Of a stretch of DNA of 64,000 bases, positions 26,932-34,310 are shown one piece after another. The notes below the pieces were generated by a model, which was given only the letters and a program-made list of their open reading frames with translations, made no database searches and had not been told where the DNA came from. Source of the stretch: Parafrankia sp. EUN1f (GTDB lineage: Bacteria; Actinomycetota; Actinomycetes; Frankiales; Frankiaceae); NCBI RefSeq assembly GCF_000177675.1, contig NZ_ADGX01000012.1, forward strand, positions 30,039 through 94,038, given 5' to 3'. Within the stretch, counting starts at the first letter, position 1; each line of letters opens with the position of its first letter. Position numbers and translations under genes: made by a program.

Positions 26932-28701
26932 ATGAGCTCCACCGGCAGGACCCCGATCAGGGTGGCCAACTTCTCCGGTTATCTCGGCGACCGTCGCTCG
27001 GCGATCGACGAGGTCATGGCAGGTGACCCGGTCGACGTCCTCATGGGTGACTACCTAGCCGAGCTCACGATGGCGGCACTCGCCAACGACTACCGTGAGA
27101 ATCCCGAGCACGCCTACGTCGCCTACTTCGTGCAGCAGCTGCGCCCCCATCTCGCCGCCGTGGCGGAGCGCGGCATGAAGGTGGTGACGAACGCCGGCGG
27201 GCTGAGCCCGGCCTCCTTGGCCGAGAAACTGCGAGCCCTCGTCCGCGAGGAGGGACTCGACCTCACGGTGGCGCACGTCGCGGGAGACTCGATCCTCGAC
27301 CGGATCGACGACCTGCAGGCCGCCGGGCACAGGCTCGAGCATCTCGACACGGGCGCGCCTGTCAAGGACTGGGGGGCCGAGCCTCGTGCGGCCAACGCCT
27401 ACCTGGGAGCCTTCGGAATCGCGACCGCTCTGCGGAACGGCGCCGACATCGTCGTGACAGGCCGCGTCACAGACGCGTCGCTGACCGTGGGACCCGCTGC
27501 CTGGTGGCACGGCTGGAGCCCGGACGACTGGTCTCCCCTGGCAGGTGCCGTCGTCGCCGGTCACGTCATCGAGTGCGGGGCTCAGGCGACGGGCGGCAAC
27601 TTCTCCGGCTTCCAGAAGGTGCCCGGGGTCCGACATCCAGGATTCCCCATCGCCGAGATCGCGGCCGACGGCAGCAGCGTGATCACCAAGCACCGCCGTG
27701 ACGGCGGCACCGTCACGGTGGACACCGTGACCGCTCAGCTCGTGTACGAGATCCAGGGCCCTATTTATCTCAACCCGGATGTGACCGTGCACCTCGACAC
27801 CGTCGAGCTGACCCAGCTCGGCCCGGACCGCGTCGGTATCGGCCCCGTGGCCGGGACCCCACCGCCGCGGACCACCAAGATCGCACTGTTCGCCCAGACG
27901 GGATGGCAGACCTCCCAGACTGTCTTCTGCACCGGACCTGACGTCGGGGCGAAGGTCGCCTTGCTCCGATCCCAGCTGCACGACGCACTCGGCGAGGTTG
28001 ATGTCCTGGACGTGAGCCCCGTCGGAGCCGCGGTCGAGAACCCCTCCACCCAGTGGGAAGCCACCGTCCCGATCCGGGTCATGGCGATCGCCGAACGGCG
28101 CGAGGCGCTGCGCTCCTTCGCCGGAGTCCTTTTCGGCCTCTATCTCCAGAGTTTCCCCGGTCTACACCTCGACGGAGGCGCGCAGCGGCTCGGACCGCCG
28201 TGGCCGAGAATGGGCTACTGGCCGGGCCTGGTGGACGTCGAGGTCCTCGACCACGTCGCGGTCCTCGAGGACGGGAGCGTGGTCGAGGCACCGCGTCCCT
28301 CGCGATACGCCGAGCCTGACGAGATCGCGCAGCCCGAACACCCGGAGCCTCCGCGGGCGGACGCAGACGGCGCCCAGCTGCCGCTGGGCACGCTCGCCCA
28401 CGCCCGGTCCGGTGACAAGGGGTCGGACTCCAACCTCGGGGTGTGGGTCACGGACAGAGCGGACTGGCCCTGGCTGCGCTCGACCCTGTCCACCGAGGCT
28501 CTCCGGGCCCTCCTGCCCGAGACCCGCGACCTGAGGATCATCCGCCACGAGCTGCCGCGCCTCAACGCCGTGCACTTCGTCGTGAAGGGACTGCTCGGCA
28601 CAGAGACTTCACCGAACGTGCGCATCGACCACCAGGGGAAGTCGCTGGGGGAGTACCTCCGCGCGAAGCACGTCGCCATCCCGGCGAGGGGCCTCGCCTG
28701 A
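26932..28701 (+). CDS. Acyclic terpene utilisation AtuA-family protein (DUF1446) with C-terminal AtuA-like domain
   Basis: A 589-residue protein with both parts of the AtuA family. Residues 1-~440 are DUF1446: RVANFSGYLGDRRSAIDEVM, VDVLMGDYLAELTMA, and AQATGGNFSGF. Residues ~480-585 are the small C-terminal domain (LAHARSGDKGSDSNLGVWV). Members occur with acyl-CoA carboxylase/hydratase genes in citronellol-geraniol and related branched or cyclic acid pathways; the reaction is not established. It follows the SDR by 49 nt with AAAGGCAGG before ATG 26932. The usual partner carboxylase genes are not present here. Confidence 0.85.
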   Translation: MSSTGRTPIRVANFSGYLGDRRSAIDEVMAGDPVDVLMGDYLAELTMAALANDYRENPEHAYVAYFVQQLRPHLAAVAERGMKVVTNAGGLSPASLAEKLRALVREEGLDLTVAHVAGDSILDRIDDLQAAGHRLEHLDTGAPVKDWGAEPRAANAYLGAFGIATALRNGADIVVTGRVTDASLTVGPAAWWHGWSPDDWSPLAGAVVAGHVIECGAQATGGNFSGFQKVPGVRHPGFPIAEIAADGSSVITKHRRDGGTVTVDTVTAQLVYEIQGPIYLNPDVTVHLDTVELTQLGPDRVGIGPVAGTPPPRTTKIALFAQTGWQTSQTVFCTGPDVGAKVALLRSQLHDALGEVDVLDVSPVGAAVENPSTQWEATVPIRVMAIAERREALRSFAGVLFGLYLQSFPGLHLDGGAQRLGPPWPRMGYWPGLVDVEVLDHVAVLEDGSVVEAPRPSRYAEPDEIAQPEHPEPPRADADGAQLPLGTLAHARSGDKGSDSNLGVWVTDRADWPWLRSTLSTEALRALLPETRDLRIIRHELPRLNAVHFVVKGLLGTETSPNVRIDHQGKSLGEYLRAKHVAIPARGLA

Positions 28702-28893
28702 GGTTGCGAGCGCGCTTGGCTGTGACGGTGGGAGCGGGATCTGGTCCTGATTTTGTGGCGATTCAACTCGAGAGCAAGATCAGCGACGGGATCCCGTTCT
28801 CACTGACGACGTCGTCGAGATCGGTCTCGGCGGTCGGGAAGGACTCGGCGACGACCGCCTCGCCGCGTGCAGCGGCGTCGGTGCGATCCGCGG

Positions 28894-29646
28894 TCAGCGA
28901 CCGACCCACTGCGGCTCGCGCTTCTCGAGGAAGGCTTGGACGCCCTCCCTGCGATCGGCGCTGGCGAGGATCGCGGACAGGGCTTCTGCGGTGGCTGCCC
29001 ATCCAGCCTCGTCGGTGGCGCCGACGACCTGCTCGACCGCCTTCAGCGTCTCGCCGACCGCGAAGGGCGAGTTTCGGCAGATCTGCTCGGCAAGCACCAG
29101 AGCTCCCTCGAGTGCCGTGCCGTCGTCGACGACCTCGGAGACCAGGCCGAGCTCATGTGCGCGCGTCGCCGACAAGGGCTGGCCGGTCAGGAGCATCTGC
29201 TTGGCGATATTGAGTGGCAGCGGACGCTGAGCGCGGAACAGGGCGCCACAGTTGGCGATCACGCCCCGGCTGACCTCCGGCAGGCCGAACCGCGCGGAGC
29301 GGCCGGCGACGACGAGGTCGCAGGACAACACGATCTCGAAGCCGCCGCCCAGAGCGATCCCGTCGACTGCCGCGACGAGCGGCGTGCTGCGGCGGCGCTT
29401 GACGACGCCGTAGTTGCCGCCTCGCTCGGTCGGTGTCCCGGGGCCCCCCTTGAGGTCCGTGCCGGCGCAGAACATGTCGGGACCGCCCGTGAGGACTCCG
29501 CACCACAGCTCGGGGTCGTCCTCGAGAGTGTTGAGCGCCGCGTCCAGCTCCGCGGTCATCGCCGCGTCGACGGCGTTCCGCTTGTCGGGACGATCCATCC
29601 GGATCACGAGCACGCGACCTCGGCGCTCGGTCGTGACGCGATGCAT
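28894..29646 (-). CDS. Enoyl-CoA hydratase/isomerase (crotonase family)
   Basis: A 250-residue crotonase. RPDKRNAVD, CAGTDLKGG (oxyanion-hole strand), VDGIALGGGFEIVLSCDLVV and GLPEVSRGVIANCGALFR are family motifs. The ending EKREPQWVGR is typical of a complete protein. It reads opposite to the AtuA gene and diverges from the F420-type gene at 29732; an operator dyad lies 48 nt upstream of its start. It should hydrate or isomerise an enoyl-CoA intermediate. About 190 nt between its stop and the AtuA stop show no gene. Confidence 0.9.
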   Translation of the reverse strand: MHRVTTERRGRVLVIRMDRPDKRNAVDAAMTAELDAALNTLEDDPELWCGVLTGGPDMFCAGTDLKGGPGTPTERGGNYGVVKRRRSTPLVAAVDGIALGGGFEIVLSCDLVVAGRSARFGLPEVSRGVIANCGALFRAQRPLPLNIAKQMLLTGQPLSATRAHELGLVSEVVDDGTALEGALVLAEQICRNSPFAVGETLKAVEQVVGATDEAGWAATAEALSAILASADRREGVQAFLEKREPQWVGR

Positions 29647-29694
29647 GCTGCCACCTCTGTGTCTCGACTGGACGAAGTGCGCTCACGCTACTGT

Positions 29695-29708
29695 CTAGCG
29701 TGCGCTAG
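29695..29708. promoter_or_regulatory. Operator dyad (CTAGCGTGCGCTAG) in a divergent promoter
   Basis: It fits the consensus exactly, 48 nt before the crotonase start (minus strand) and 23 nt before the LLM oxidoreductase start (plus strand). One site can control both genes. Confidence 0.7.
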
Positions 29709-29731
29709 CTCAAGAGAGTTAGGGTGGCTGG

Positions 29732-30637
29732 GTGACCACGACACGATTCCCCCTGCCGCCCGTCGGTATCTGGACCGGAGCGCTGGACACGGTGCCCGCG
29801 GCCCGCGCTCAGGAGCTCGCCGCCGAGATCGAGTCCCTCGGTTACGGCGCGGTCTGGGTCCCCGAGGTCGCAGGTCGAGACCCGTTCGTGCACCTCGCCC
29901 TGCTGTTGTCGGCTACCGACCACCTGATCGGAGCTACCGGCATCGCCAACATGTGGGCGCGCGACGCAGTGGCTGCCTCCTGCGCCACGAAGGCGCTGAC
30001 CGAGGCGTTTCCGGAGCGTGTGCTCATCGGCCTCGGCGTGAGTCACGCCGACCTCGTCGGAGGGCTGCGCGGTCACAACTACGACAAGCCGCTCACGGCG
30101 ATGCGCGAGTACCTCGATGGGATCGCGGGTGCGCCCTACACGGCACAGCGTCCGACGACGCCGGCGCGGTACGTGCTGGCAGCGCTACGACCGAAGATGC
30201 TCAGTCTCGCGGGCGAGCGGACCGAGGGTGCCCACACGTACTTCGTCACCCCGGAGCATACGGCTCAGGCGCGAGAGATCCTCGGGTCGGGACCGCTACT
30301 CGCGCCTGAGCAGGCCGTGGTCTTGGAGACTGACCCGGTCAGGGCGCGAGCGATCGGCCGGCGCTACACCAGCGTGTACCTGTCCCAGCCGAACTATGCC
30401 AATGCCGTGAAGTTCCTGGGCTTCACCGACGACGACCTCGCGGACGGCGGGACGGACGCCTTCGTCGACGCGATGGTGGCTTGGGGTGACGCCGACGCGA
30501 TCGTGCGGCGGGTGAAGGAGCACCTGGACGCTGGCGCGGACCACGTTGCGGTGCAGGCTCTGTCAGCGGAGAAGCGGACAGTCCCCGAGTACCAGTGGCG
30601 CGAGCTCGCCGCACCACTGGCGTCACTCACGGAGTGA
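29732..30637 (+). CDS. LLM-class F420-dependent oxidoreductase
   Basis: A 301-residue luciferase-like TIM-barrel protein of the probable F420-dependent MSMEG_4141-type subgroup. LAAEIESLGYGAVWVPEV, IGATGIANMWARD, RVLIGLGVSHADLV and PPARYVLAALRPKML-like segments are family features. It would use reduced F420 for a hydride transfer, such as ketone or enone reduction, or act like a monooxygenase. The GTG at 29732 lies 23 nt from the operator, so the leader is very short (AGGGTGG as ribosome site). Confidence 0.87.
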   Translation: MTTTRFPLPPVGIWTGALDTVPAARAQELAAEIESLGYGAVWVPEVAGRDPFVHLALLLSATDHLIGATGIANMWARDAVAASCATKALTEAFPERVLIGLGVSHADLVGGLRGHNYDKPLTAMREYLDGIAGAPYTAQRPTTPARYVLAALRPKMLSLAGERTEGAHTYFVTPEHTAQAREILGSGPLLAPEQAVVLETDPVRARAIGRRYTSVYLSQPNYANAVKFLGFTDDDLADGGTDAFVDAMVAWGDADAIVRRVKEHLDAGADHVAVQALSAEKRTVPEYQWRELAAPLASLTE

Positions 30638-30669
30638 CGTGGCCGTCTGCCTGATGTGCGACAGGCGGG

Positions 30670-30915
30670 CTAGACGGCGGCAGCGTGGATGGCGAGCTGG
30701 ACGGCGGCACGGGTGCGGCTCGCTGCGATCGCGTGGGCGGAGAGCGGATCCGGATGGCCGTACCGGTCGAGGACGCCGCGGAGCATGCCGAGGATCATTT
30801 GGGCGGTGAAGGACGGGTCGGATCTCGAAGCGCCGCATTATGTCGTCCCTGCCTCCCCGAGTCCCCTGCGGATGTGGTCCAGGAGGTCATCCGCCGCGAA
30901 TTCGAGGAGGGGCCA
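30670..30915 (-). pseudogene. TetR-family regulator C-terminal fragment, frameshifted
   Basis: The minus strand reads LLEFAADDLLDHIRRGLGEA, then after a stop and frame change DPSFTAQMILGMLRGVLDRY and GHPDPLSAHAIAASRTRAAV before the stop at 30670-30672. This is the last ~80 residues of a TetR regulator (the segment where DP-x-x-T-A-x-M-I-x-G-M is common). No helix-turn-helix remains, and PPOX-family coding sequence begins upstream. The island once had another regulator here. Confidence 0.6.
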
Positions 30916-30947
30916 ACAGGAGGCATTCCTTCTCTGTTGATTTCGGC

Positions 30948-31397
30948 TTACCAGCCCCAGGACTTGTCGGGGGTGATGGTGATGCGCACGGGGTACAGCT
31001 CGTCGAAGCGTTCCGGGGTATAGCCGTAGTGGTTCATCTCCGTCTCGTACTTCTTCCAGTACGCCGGAATCGCGGACGGCGGGGTGCCCTCGAGGGTGAC
31101 CTCGGCGCGACCGGTCACCACAAGCACGCTCTTCGCGGCGCGGTCCGTATGGAACGTGACGGAAACCGCTGGATTGGCCTGGACGTGCCGGACCTTCCAC
31201 GCCTTGGGGGTGCTGAAAGTAACGAGCTTGCCCTCGTGCAGGACGAACCAGACCGGCCTGATGGAGGGCTGACCCGCCTGCGACACCGTGGCGAGCCAGA
31301 TGACGGGGTCGTCTGCTTTTCCAGAGAGCTCTCCGTGCTTGAGGCCTTCGGCTGACGCGGTCGTGGACTCGACGGGGGACGTCGGCGACTCACTCAT
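30948..31397 (-). CDS. Pyridoxamine 5'-phosphate oxidase-like split-barrel (F420/FMN) protein
   Basis: A 149-residue split-barrel flavin/deazaflavin-binding protein. IWLATVSQAGQPSIRPVWFVLHEG, TPKAWKVRHVQANPAVSVTF and AEVTLEGTP follow the PPOX-class F420-type pattern, close in layout to the Rv3369-type group. Such proteins reduce small molecules with F420H2 or serve as flavin reductases. The ATG start lies 46 nt from the operator at 31444-31457. The EthD-like gene lies upstream on the same strand, with its own operator. Confidence 0.85.
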   Translation of the reverse strand: MSESPTSPVESTTASAEGLKHGELSGKADDPVIWLATVSQAGQPSIRPVWFVLHEGKLVTFSTPKAWKVRHVQANPAVSVTFHTDRAAKSVLVVTGRAEVTLEGTPPSAIPAYWKKYETEMNHYGYTPERFDELYPVRITITPDKSWGW

Positions 31398-31443
31398 GGT
31401 TGAACCCCAATGTGTCGGTGGGACGAGATCGTCACGCTATTAG

Positions 31444-31457
31444 TTAGCGTACGTTAG
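31444..31457. promoter_or_regulatory. Operator dyad (TTAGCGTACGTTAG) upstream of the split-barrel gene
   Basis: One mismatch within the arms. It sits between the EthD-like stop (31459) and the split-barrel start (31397, minus strand), so the second gene has its own regulated promoter. Confidence 0.65.
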
Positions 31458-31458
31458 A

Positions 31459-31800
31459 TCAAGGTGTGGGCGTGGATGAGAAGGCGGGTGTGGTCAGGAC
31501 GGCGATGGTCTGCGACATGTCCAGGGCGGGGCTGACCGGCATCTCCGCGGTACCTAGGCGGCGGCGGGCTTCTGCGATCACGGCCGCCGGGTCGTCGGTC
31601 TCGAGCTCGTAGACCGCCATGAAGTCCCAGTCGAGCAAATCTGTGGGAGCGTCGAGCTTGTTCACCGTGAAGCGTGTGCCGGACATGAAGCCGGGCACCC
31701 GGAGGTGGTCAGGGATGTGCTCAGCGTCGTACCACCTCGCGAGCTCGTCGCGGCGCCCCTCGACCGCTCTCGTCAGTACCACGACCTGGAATCGTGCCAT
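31459..31800 (-). CDS. EthD-like dimeric alpha-beta barrel protein
   Basis: A 113-residue protein with the ferredoxin-like pattern of the EthD/dimeric alpha-beta barrel group: RFQVVVLTRAVEGRRDELAR, WYDAEHIPDHLRVPGF and a final MSQTIAVLT strand. WY-x-x-EH-x-P is the conserved helix. Members accompany oxygenases and ketone/ester degradation genes, often with unknown reaction. The operator at 31825-31838 is 24 nt upstream of its ATG. Confidence 0.8.
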   Translation of the reverse strand: MARFQVVVLTRAVEGRRDELARWYDAEHIPDHLRVPGFMSGTRFTVNKLDAPTDLLDWDFMAVYELETDDPAAVIAEARRRLGTAEMPVSPALDMSQTIAVLTTPAFSSTPTP

Positions 31801-31824
31801 CCTGGGTTCTCCTTCGCTATTGAC

Positions 31825-31838
31825 CTAGCGCTCGCTCA
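31825..31838. promoter_or_regulatory. Operator-type dyad (CTAGCGCTCGCTCA), divergent
   Basis: The left arm is perfect; the right arm has two changes at its outer end. It lies 24 nt from the EthD-like start and 68 nt from the degraded SDR gene on the other side. Confidence 0.55.
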
Positions 31839-31906
31839 GAAGCCTACAATGGCTCGTCCGAGGGGGAAGTCGCAGTGCTTCCCTCCATCACTCTCTGGGA
31901 GGCGTC

Positions 31907-32221
31907 GTGGATCTGTCGCGGTCGCTTCGGCTCGACGGTCGTGTCGTCGTCCTCACCGGTGCGAGCTCCGACCTGGGGGTGGGGTCCGCCGGGGCACCCG
32001 CCCCTGTCGGTGGTACGTGTCTGGTCCCGACGGCACGGCGGGCGGTGGCTCTCGAGGAAGTGGCCGACGAGCTGCGTGCGACAGACACGGAGGTTCGCGC
32101 GTGCCAGTCTGACGTCTCGGATCCGCAGATCTGCGAGGTGGCAGCAGCCGCTGTCGAGCAGTTCGGCCCTGTCGACCGCTCGGTCACACTGATGGTCCGC
32201 GGCGCGATGGCCGCGCTGTGA
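31907..32221 (+). pseudogene. Truncated, decayed SDR gene
   Basis: GTG 31907 begins SLRLDGRVVVLTGASSDLGV, an SDR first strand and cofactor loop. DELRATDTEVRACQSDVSDP and AAAVEQFGPVD then correspond to beta-3 and the helix before the NNAG motif. The section between them (helix B to beta-2) is scrambled, and the protein ends at 32221 before NNAG, catalytic Ser and YxxxK. No continuation is seen before the E1 alpha gene. It cannot form an SDR, yet the operator before it is kept. Confidence 0.7.
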
Positions 32222-32318
32222 CGTCCCCGACGCCGGCCAGCCGACTGCCGGAGTGGCAGCCCTCCCTCGCCGGCGAACCGCATAACCAACTCGGTTCTGC
32301 AACCACAGGAGATGGCGA

Positions 32319-33290
32319 GTGTTGATCGCTCCCTTCCAGCCCGCCGAGCTCACTCGCCAAGGACGCCTGGTCCACATCTACCGGACAGTGGTGACGATCC
32401 GCTTCGCCGAGTTGCGGATCAGGGATTACGTCGAGACGGAGGGGTTCGGCGGATTCTGGCACCCCGGCATCGGTCAGGAGGGCCTGCAGGCAGGCGCGAT
32501 CGCCGCGATGGATCCTGACGACTACCTCTACTACGCTCATCGTGGCCTCGGTTACGCGTATGCCAAAGGCATGCCGCTCGCTGCGTTGTTCGGTGACCTG
32601 CTGGGTCGGGTCACGGGAAGCACCCGCGGGAAGGGCGGCGGCACCGTTCACTTCGCAAGCGCCGAGAAGCGTGTCCTCGGACAGGGCGGCACGCTCGGTT
32701 CGAATTTCGTGCTCGGCGCTGGTACCGCGCTCGCGTCGCAGCTGCTGGGCGATGGTCGGGTCACGGTGGTCTTCTTCGGGGACGGCGCGTCTGGCCGTGG
32801 CACCTGGCACGAAGCGGCCTTGCAGGCCTCGGTGTGGAAGCTGCCGGTGGTCTGGGTGTGCGAGAACAACGGGTGGGCGCTGTCCGCACGCTTCGAAGAG
32901 CAGAGCCCGACCCCGAACATCGCCGACCGTGCCTCGGCCTACGGAATGCCGGGTGTCATCGTCGACGGACAGGACGCGATCGCGGTCATGGACGCCACGA
33001 CGGAGGCCATCGAGCGTGCACGACGAGGAGATGGACCGACGCTCATCGAGGCGAAGACCCTCCGGATCCGCGGCCACTACGAGGGCGACCGGCAGCCGTA
33101 CCGAGAGGACCGCGTCAAGGACGACGAGATCCCGAACGATCCGGTGCACCGGCTCGGCGAGCTCCTCCCGGACGACGAGCGGCGCGACATCGACACGGAC
33201 GCACGCCGTCGGGTCGCGGAAGCCTTCGACGAGGCTCTCGCTGCGCCGCGGCCCGAGACCACGGTGATCTACGAGGACGTGTGGGCATGA
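32319..33290 (+). CDS. 2-oxoacid/acetoin dehydrogenase E1 alpha subunit
   Basis: A 323-residue TPP enzyme alpha subunit. FGGFWHPGIGQEGLQAGAI opens the domain, HRGLGYAYAKGMPL is the YYAHR-type segment, and the TPP-magnesium motif runs from GDGASGRGTWHEAAL to WVCENNGWA (about residues 155-190). RIRGHYEGDRQPYR resembles acetoin- and branched-chain-type E1. GTG 32319 follows CAGGAGATGG. It overlaps the beta gene by 4 bp. With 33287 and 34311 it makes an oxidative decarboxylase feeding acyl-CoA. No E3 lipoamide dehydrogenase gene is in the window. Confidence 0.9.
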   Translation: MLIAPFQPAELTRQGRLVHIYRTVVTIRFAELRIRDYVETEGFGGFWHPGIGQEGLQAGAIAAMDPDDYLYYAHRGLGYAYAKGMPLAALFGDLLGRVTGSTRGKGGGTVHFASAEKRVLGQGGTLGSNFVLGAGTALASQLLGDGRVTVVFFGDGASGRGTWHEAALQASVWKLPVVWVCENNGWALSARFEEQSPTPNIADRASAYGMPGVIVDGQDAIAVMDATTEAIERARRGDGPTLIEAKTLRIRGHYEGDRQPYREDRVKDDEIPNDPVHRLGELLPDDERRDIDTDARRRVAEAFDEALAAPRPETTVIYEDVWA

Positions 33291-34300
33291 CGGCCAAGCA
33301 GTCGGTGACCGGGTCGACCGAGCGTGTCATGGGGTACGGACGCGCCATCAACGAGGCACTCGCCGAGGAGATGCGGCGCGATGACCGAGTGTTCCTCATG
33401 GGCCAGGACATCGGAAAGCTCGGCGGAGTCTTCGGTCTCACCCGAGGGCTGATCGAGGAGTTCGGCCCGTCGCGTGTCCGGGACACGGCCATCAATGAGA
33501 CCTTCATCGTCGGGGGCGCCGCGGGTGCTGCGCTCGCCGGCGCGGTCCCGGTGGTCGAGCTGCAGTTCGCCGACTTCATCTTCACCGCGGCCGACGAGGT
33601 CTTCCACAAACTGGCGAAGTGGCGCTACATGCATGGTGGCCAGTTCACCCTGCCTGTCGTGGTCCGCCTCCCCACCGGAGTGGTCGGCGGAGCCGGGGCC
33701 GAGCACTCGCAGAGCATCGAGACCCTGGCCATGCACGTCCCCGGTCTGAAGGTCGCGGTCCCGGCGACCCCCGCTGATGCCAAAGGCCTACTCAAGACGG
33801 CCATCCGTGACGCCAACCCTGTGCTGTACTTCGAGCACAAGAGCCTCTATCGGGTGAAGGGCGCTGTCCCGGAGTCACCGGACTTCCTCGTGCCGTTCGG
33901 CTCAGCGCGGATCGCGCGGCCGGGATCAGACCTGACGATCGTCGCCACCGGCTTGATGGTCGAACGCGCACTTGCGGCAGCCGACCGCCTGGCCGCACAG
34001 GGCATCCACGTCGAGGTCATCGATCCGCGAACCCTCGTGCCGCTGGACATCGACGCGATCGTGGCGTCGGTCGAGAAGACGCACCGCCTGATGGTGGTAC
34101 ACGAGGCCTCGCGCACGGCGGGCTTCGGCGCGGAGATCGCCGCCCAGGTGCAGGAGCGGGCGTTCTTCGCACTCGATGCCCCCGTCTGGCGGGTGTGTGG
34201 CAGCGACACCCCCCTGCCCCAGGATCCGGTTCTGGAGCAGGCGGCCATTCCCTCGGTCGACGAGATCGTGCGTGCCGCCCTCGCGGTCTTCAAGATCTAG
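33287..34300 (+). CDS. 2-oxoacid/acetoin dehydrogenase E1 beta subunit
   Basis: A 337-residue transketolase-type beta subunit: GYGRAINEALAEEMRRDDRV, FLMGQDIGKLGGVFGLTRGL, INETFIVGGAAGAALAGAVP, and a C-terminal domain with VEVIDPRTLVPLDIDAI and VVHEASRTAGFGAEIAA. ATG 33287 overlaps the alpha stop (ATGA), giving coupled synthesis of an alpha2-beta2 E1. Longer open sequence upstream in this frame is the shadow of the alpha gene. Substrate could be acetoin, pyruvate or a branched 2-oxoacid. Confidence 0.9.
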   Translation: MTAKQSVTGSTERVMGYGRAINEALAEEMRRDDRVFLMGQDIGKLGGVFGLTRGLIEEFGPSRVRDTAINETFIVGGAAGAALAGAVPVVELQFADFIFTAADEVFHKLAKWRYMHGGQFTLPVVVRLPTGVVGGAGAEHSQSIETLAMHVPGLKVAVPATPADAKGLLKTAIRDANPVLYFEHKSLYRVKGAVPESPDFLVPFGSARIARPGSDLTIVATGLMVERALAAADRLAAQGIHVEVIDPRTLVPLDIDAIVASVEKTHRLMVVHEASRTAGFGAEIAAQVQERAFFALDAPVWRVCGSDTPLPQDPVLEQAAIPSVDEIVRAALAVFKI

Positions 34301-34310
34301 GAGTGCAGTC

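Noticed and set aside
28702..28893. Possible coding fragment between the AtuA and crotonase stops
   Set aside because: A minus-strand frame continues here (ESFPTAETDLDDVVSENGIP) but has no recognised family and no start; insufficient for a feature.
28387..30309. Long forward frame across the AtuA end, the reverse-strand crotonase and the LLM gene start
   Set aside because: The genes in the other frames have clear family motifs; this translation is low-complexity and domain-free.
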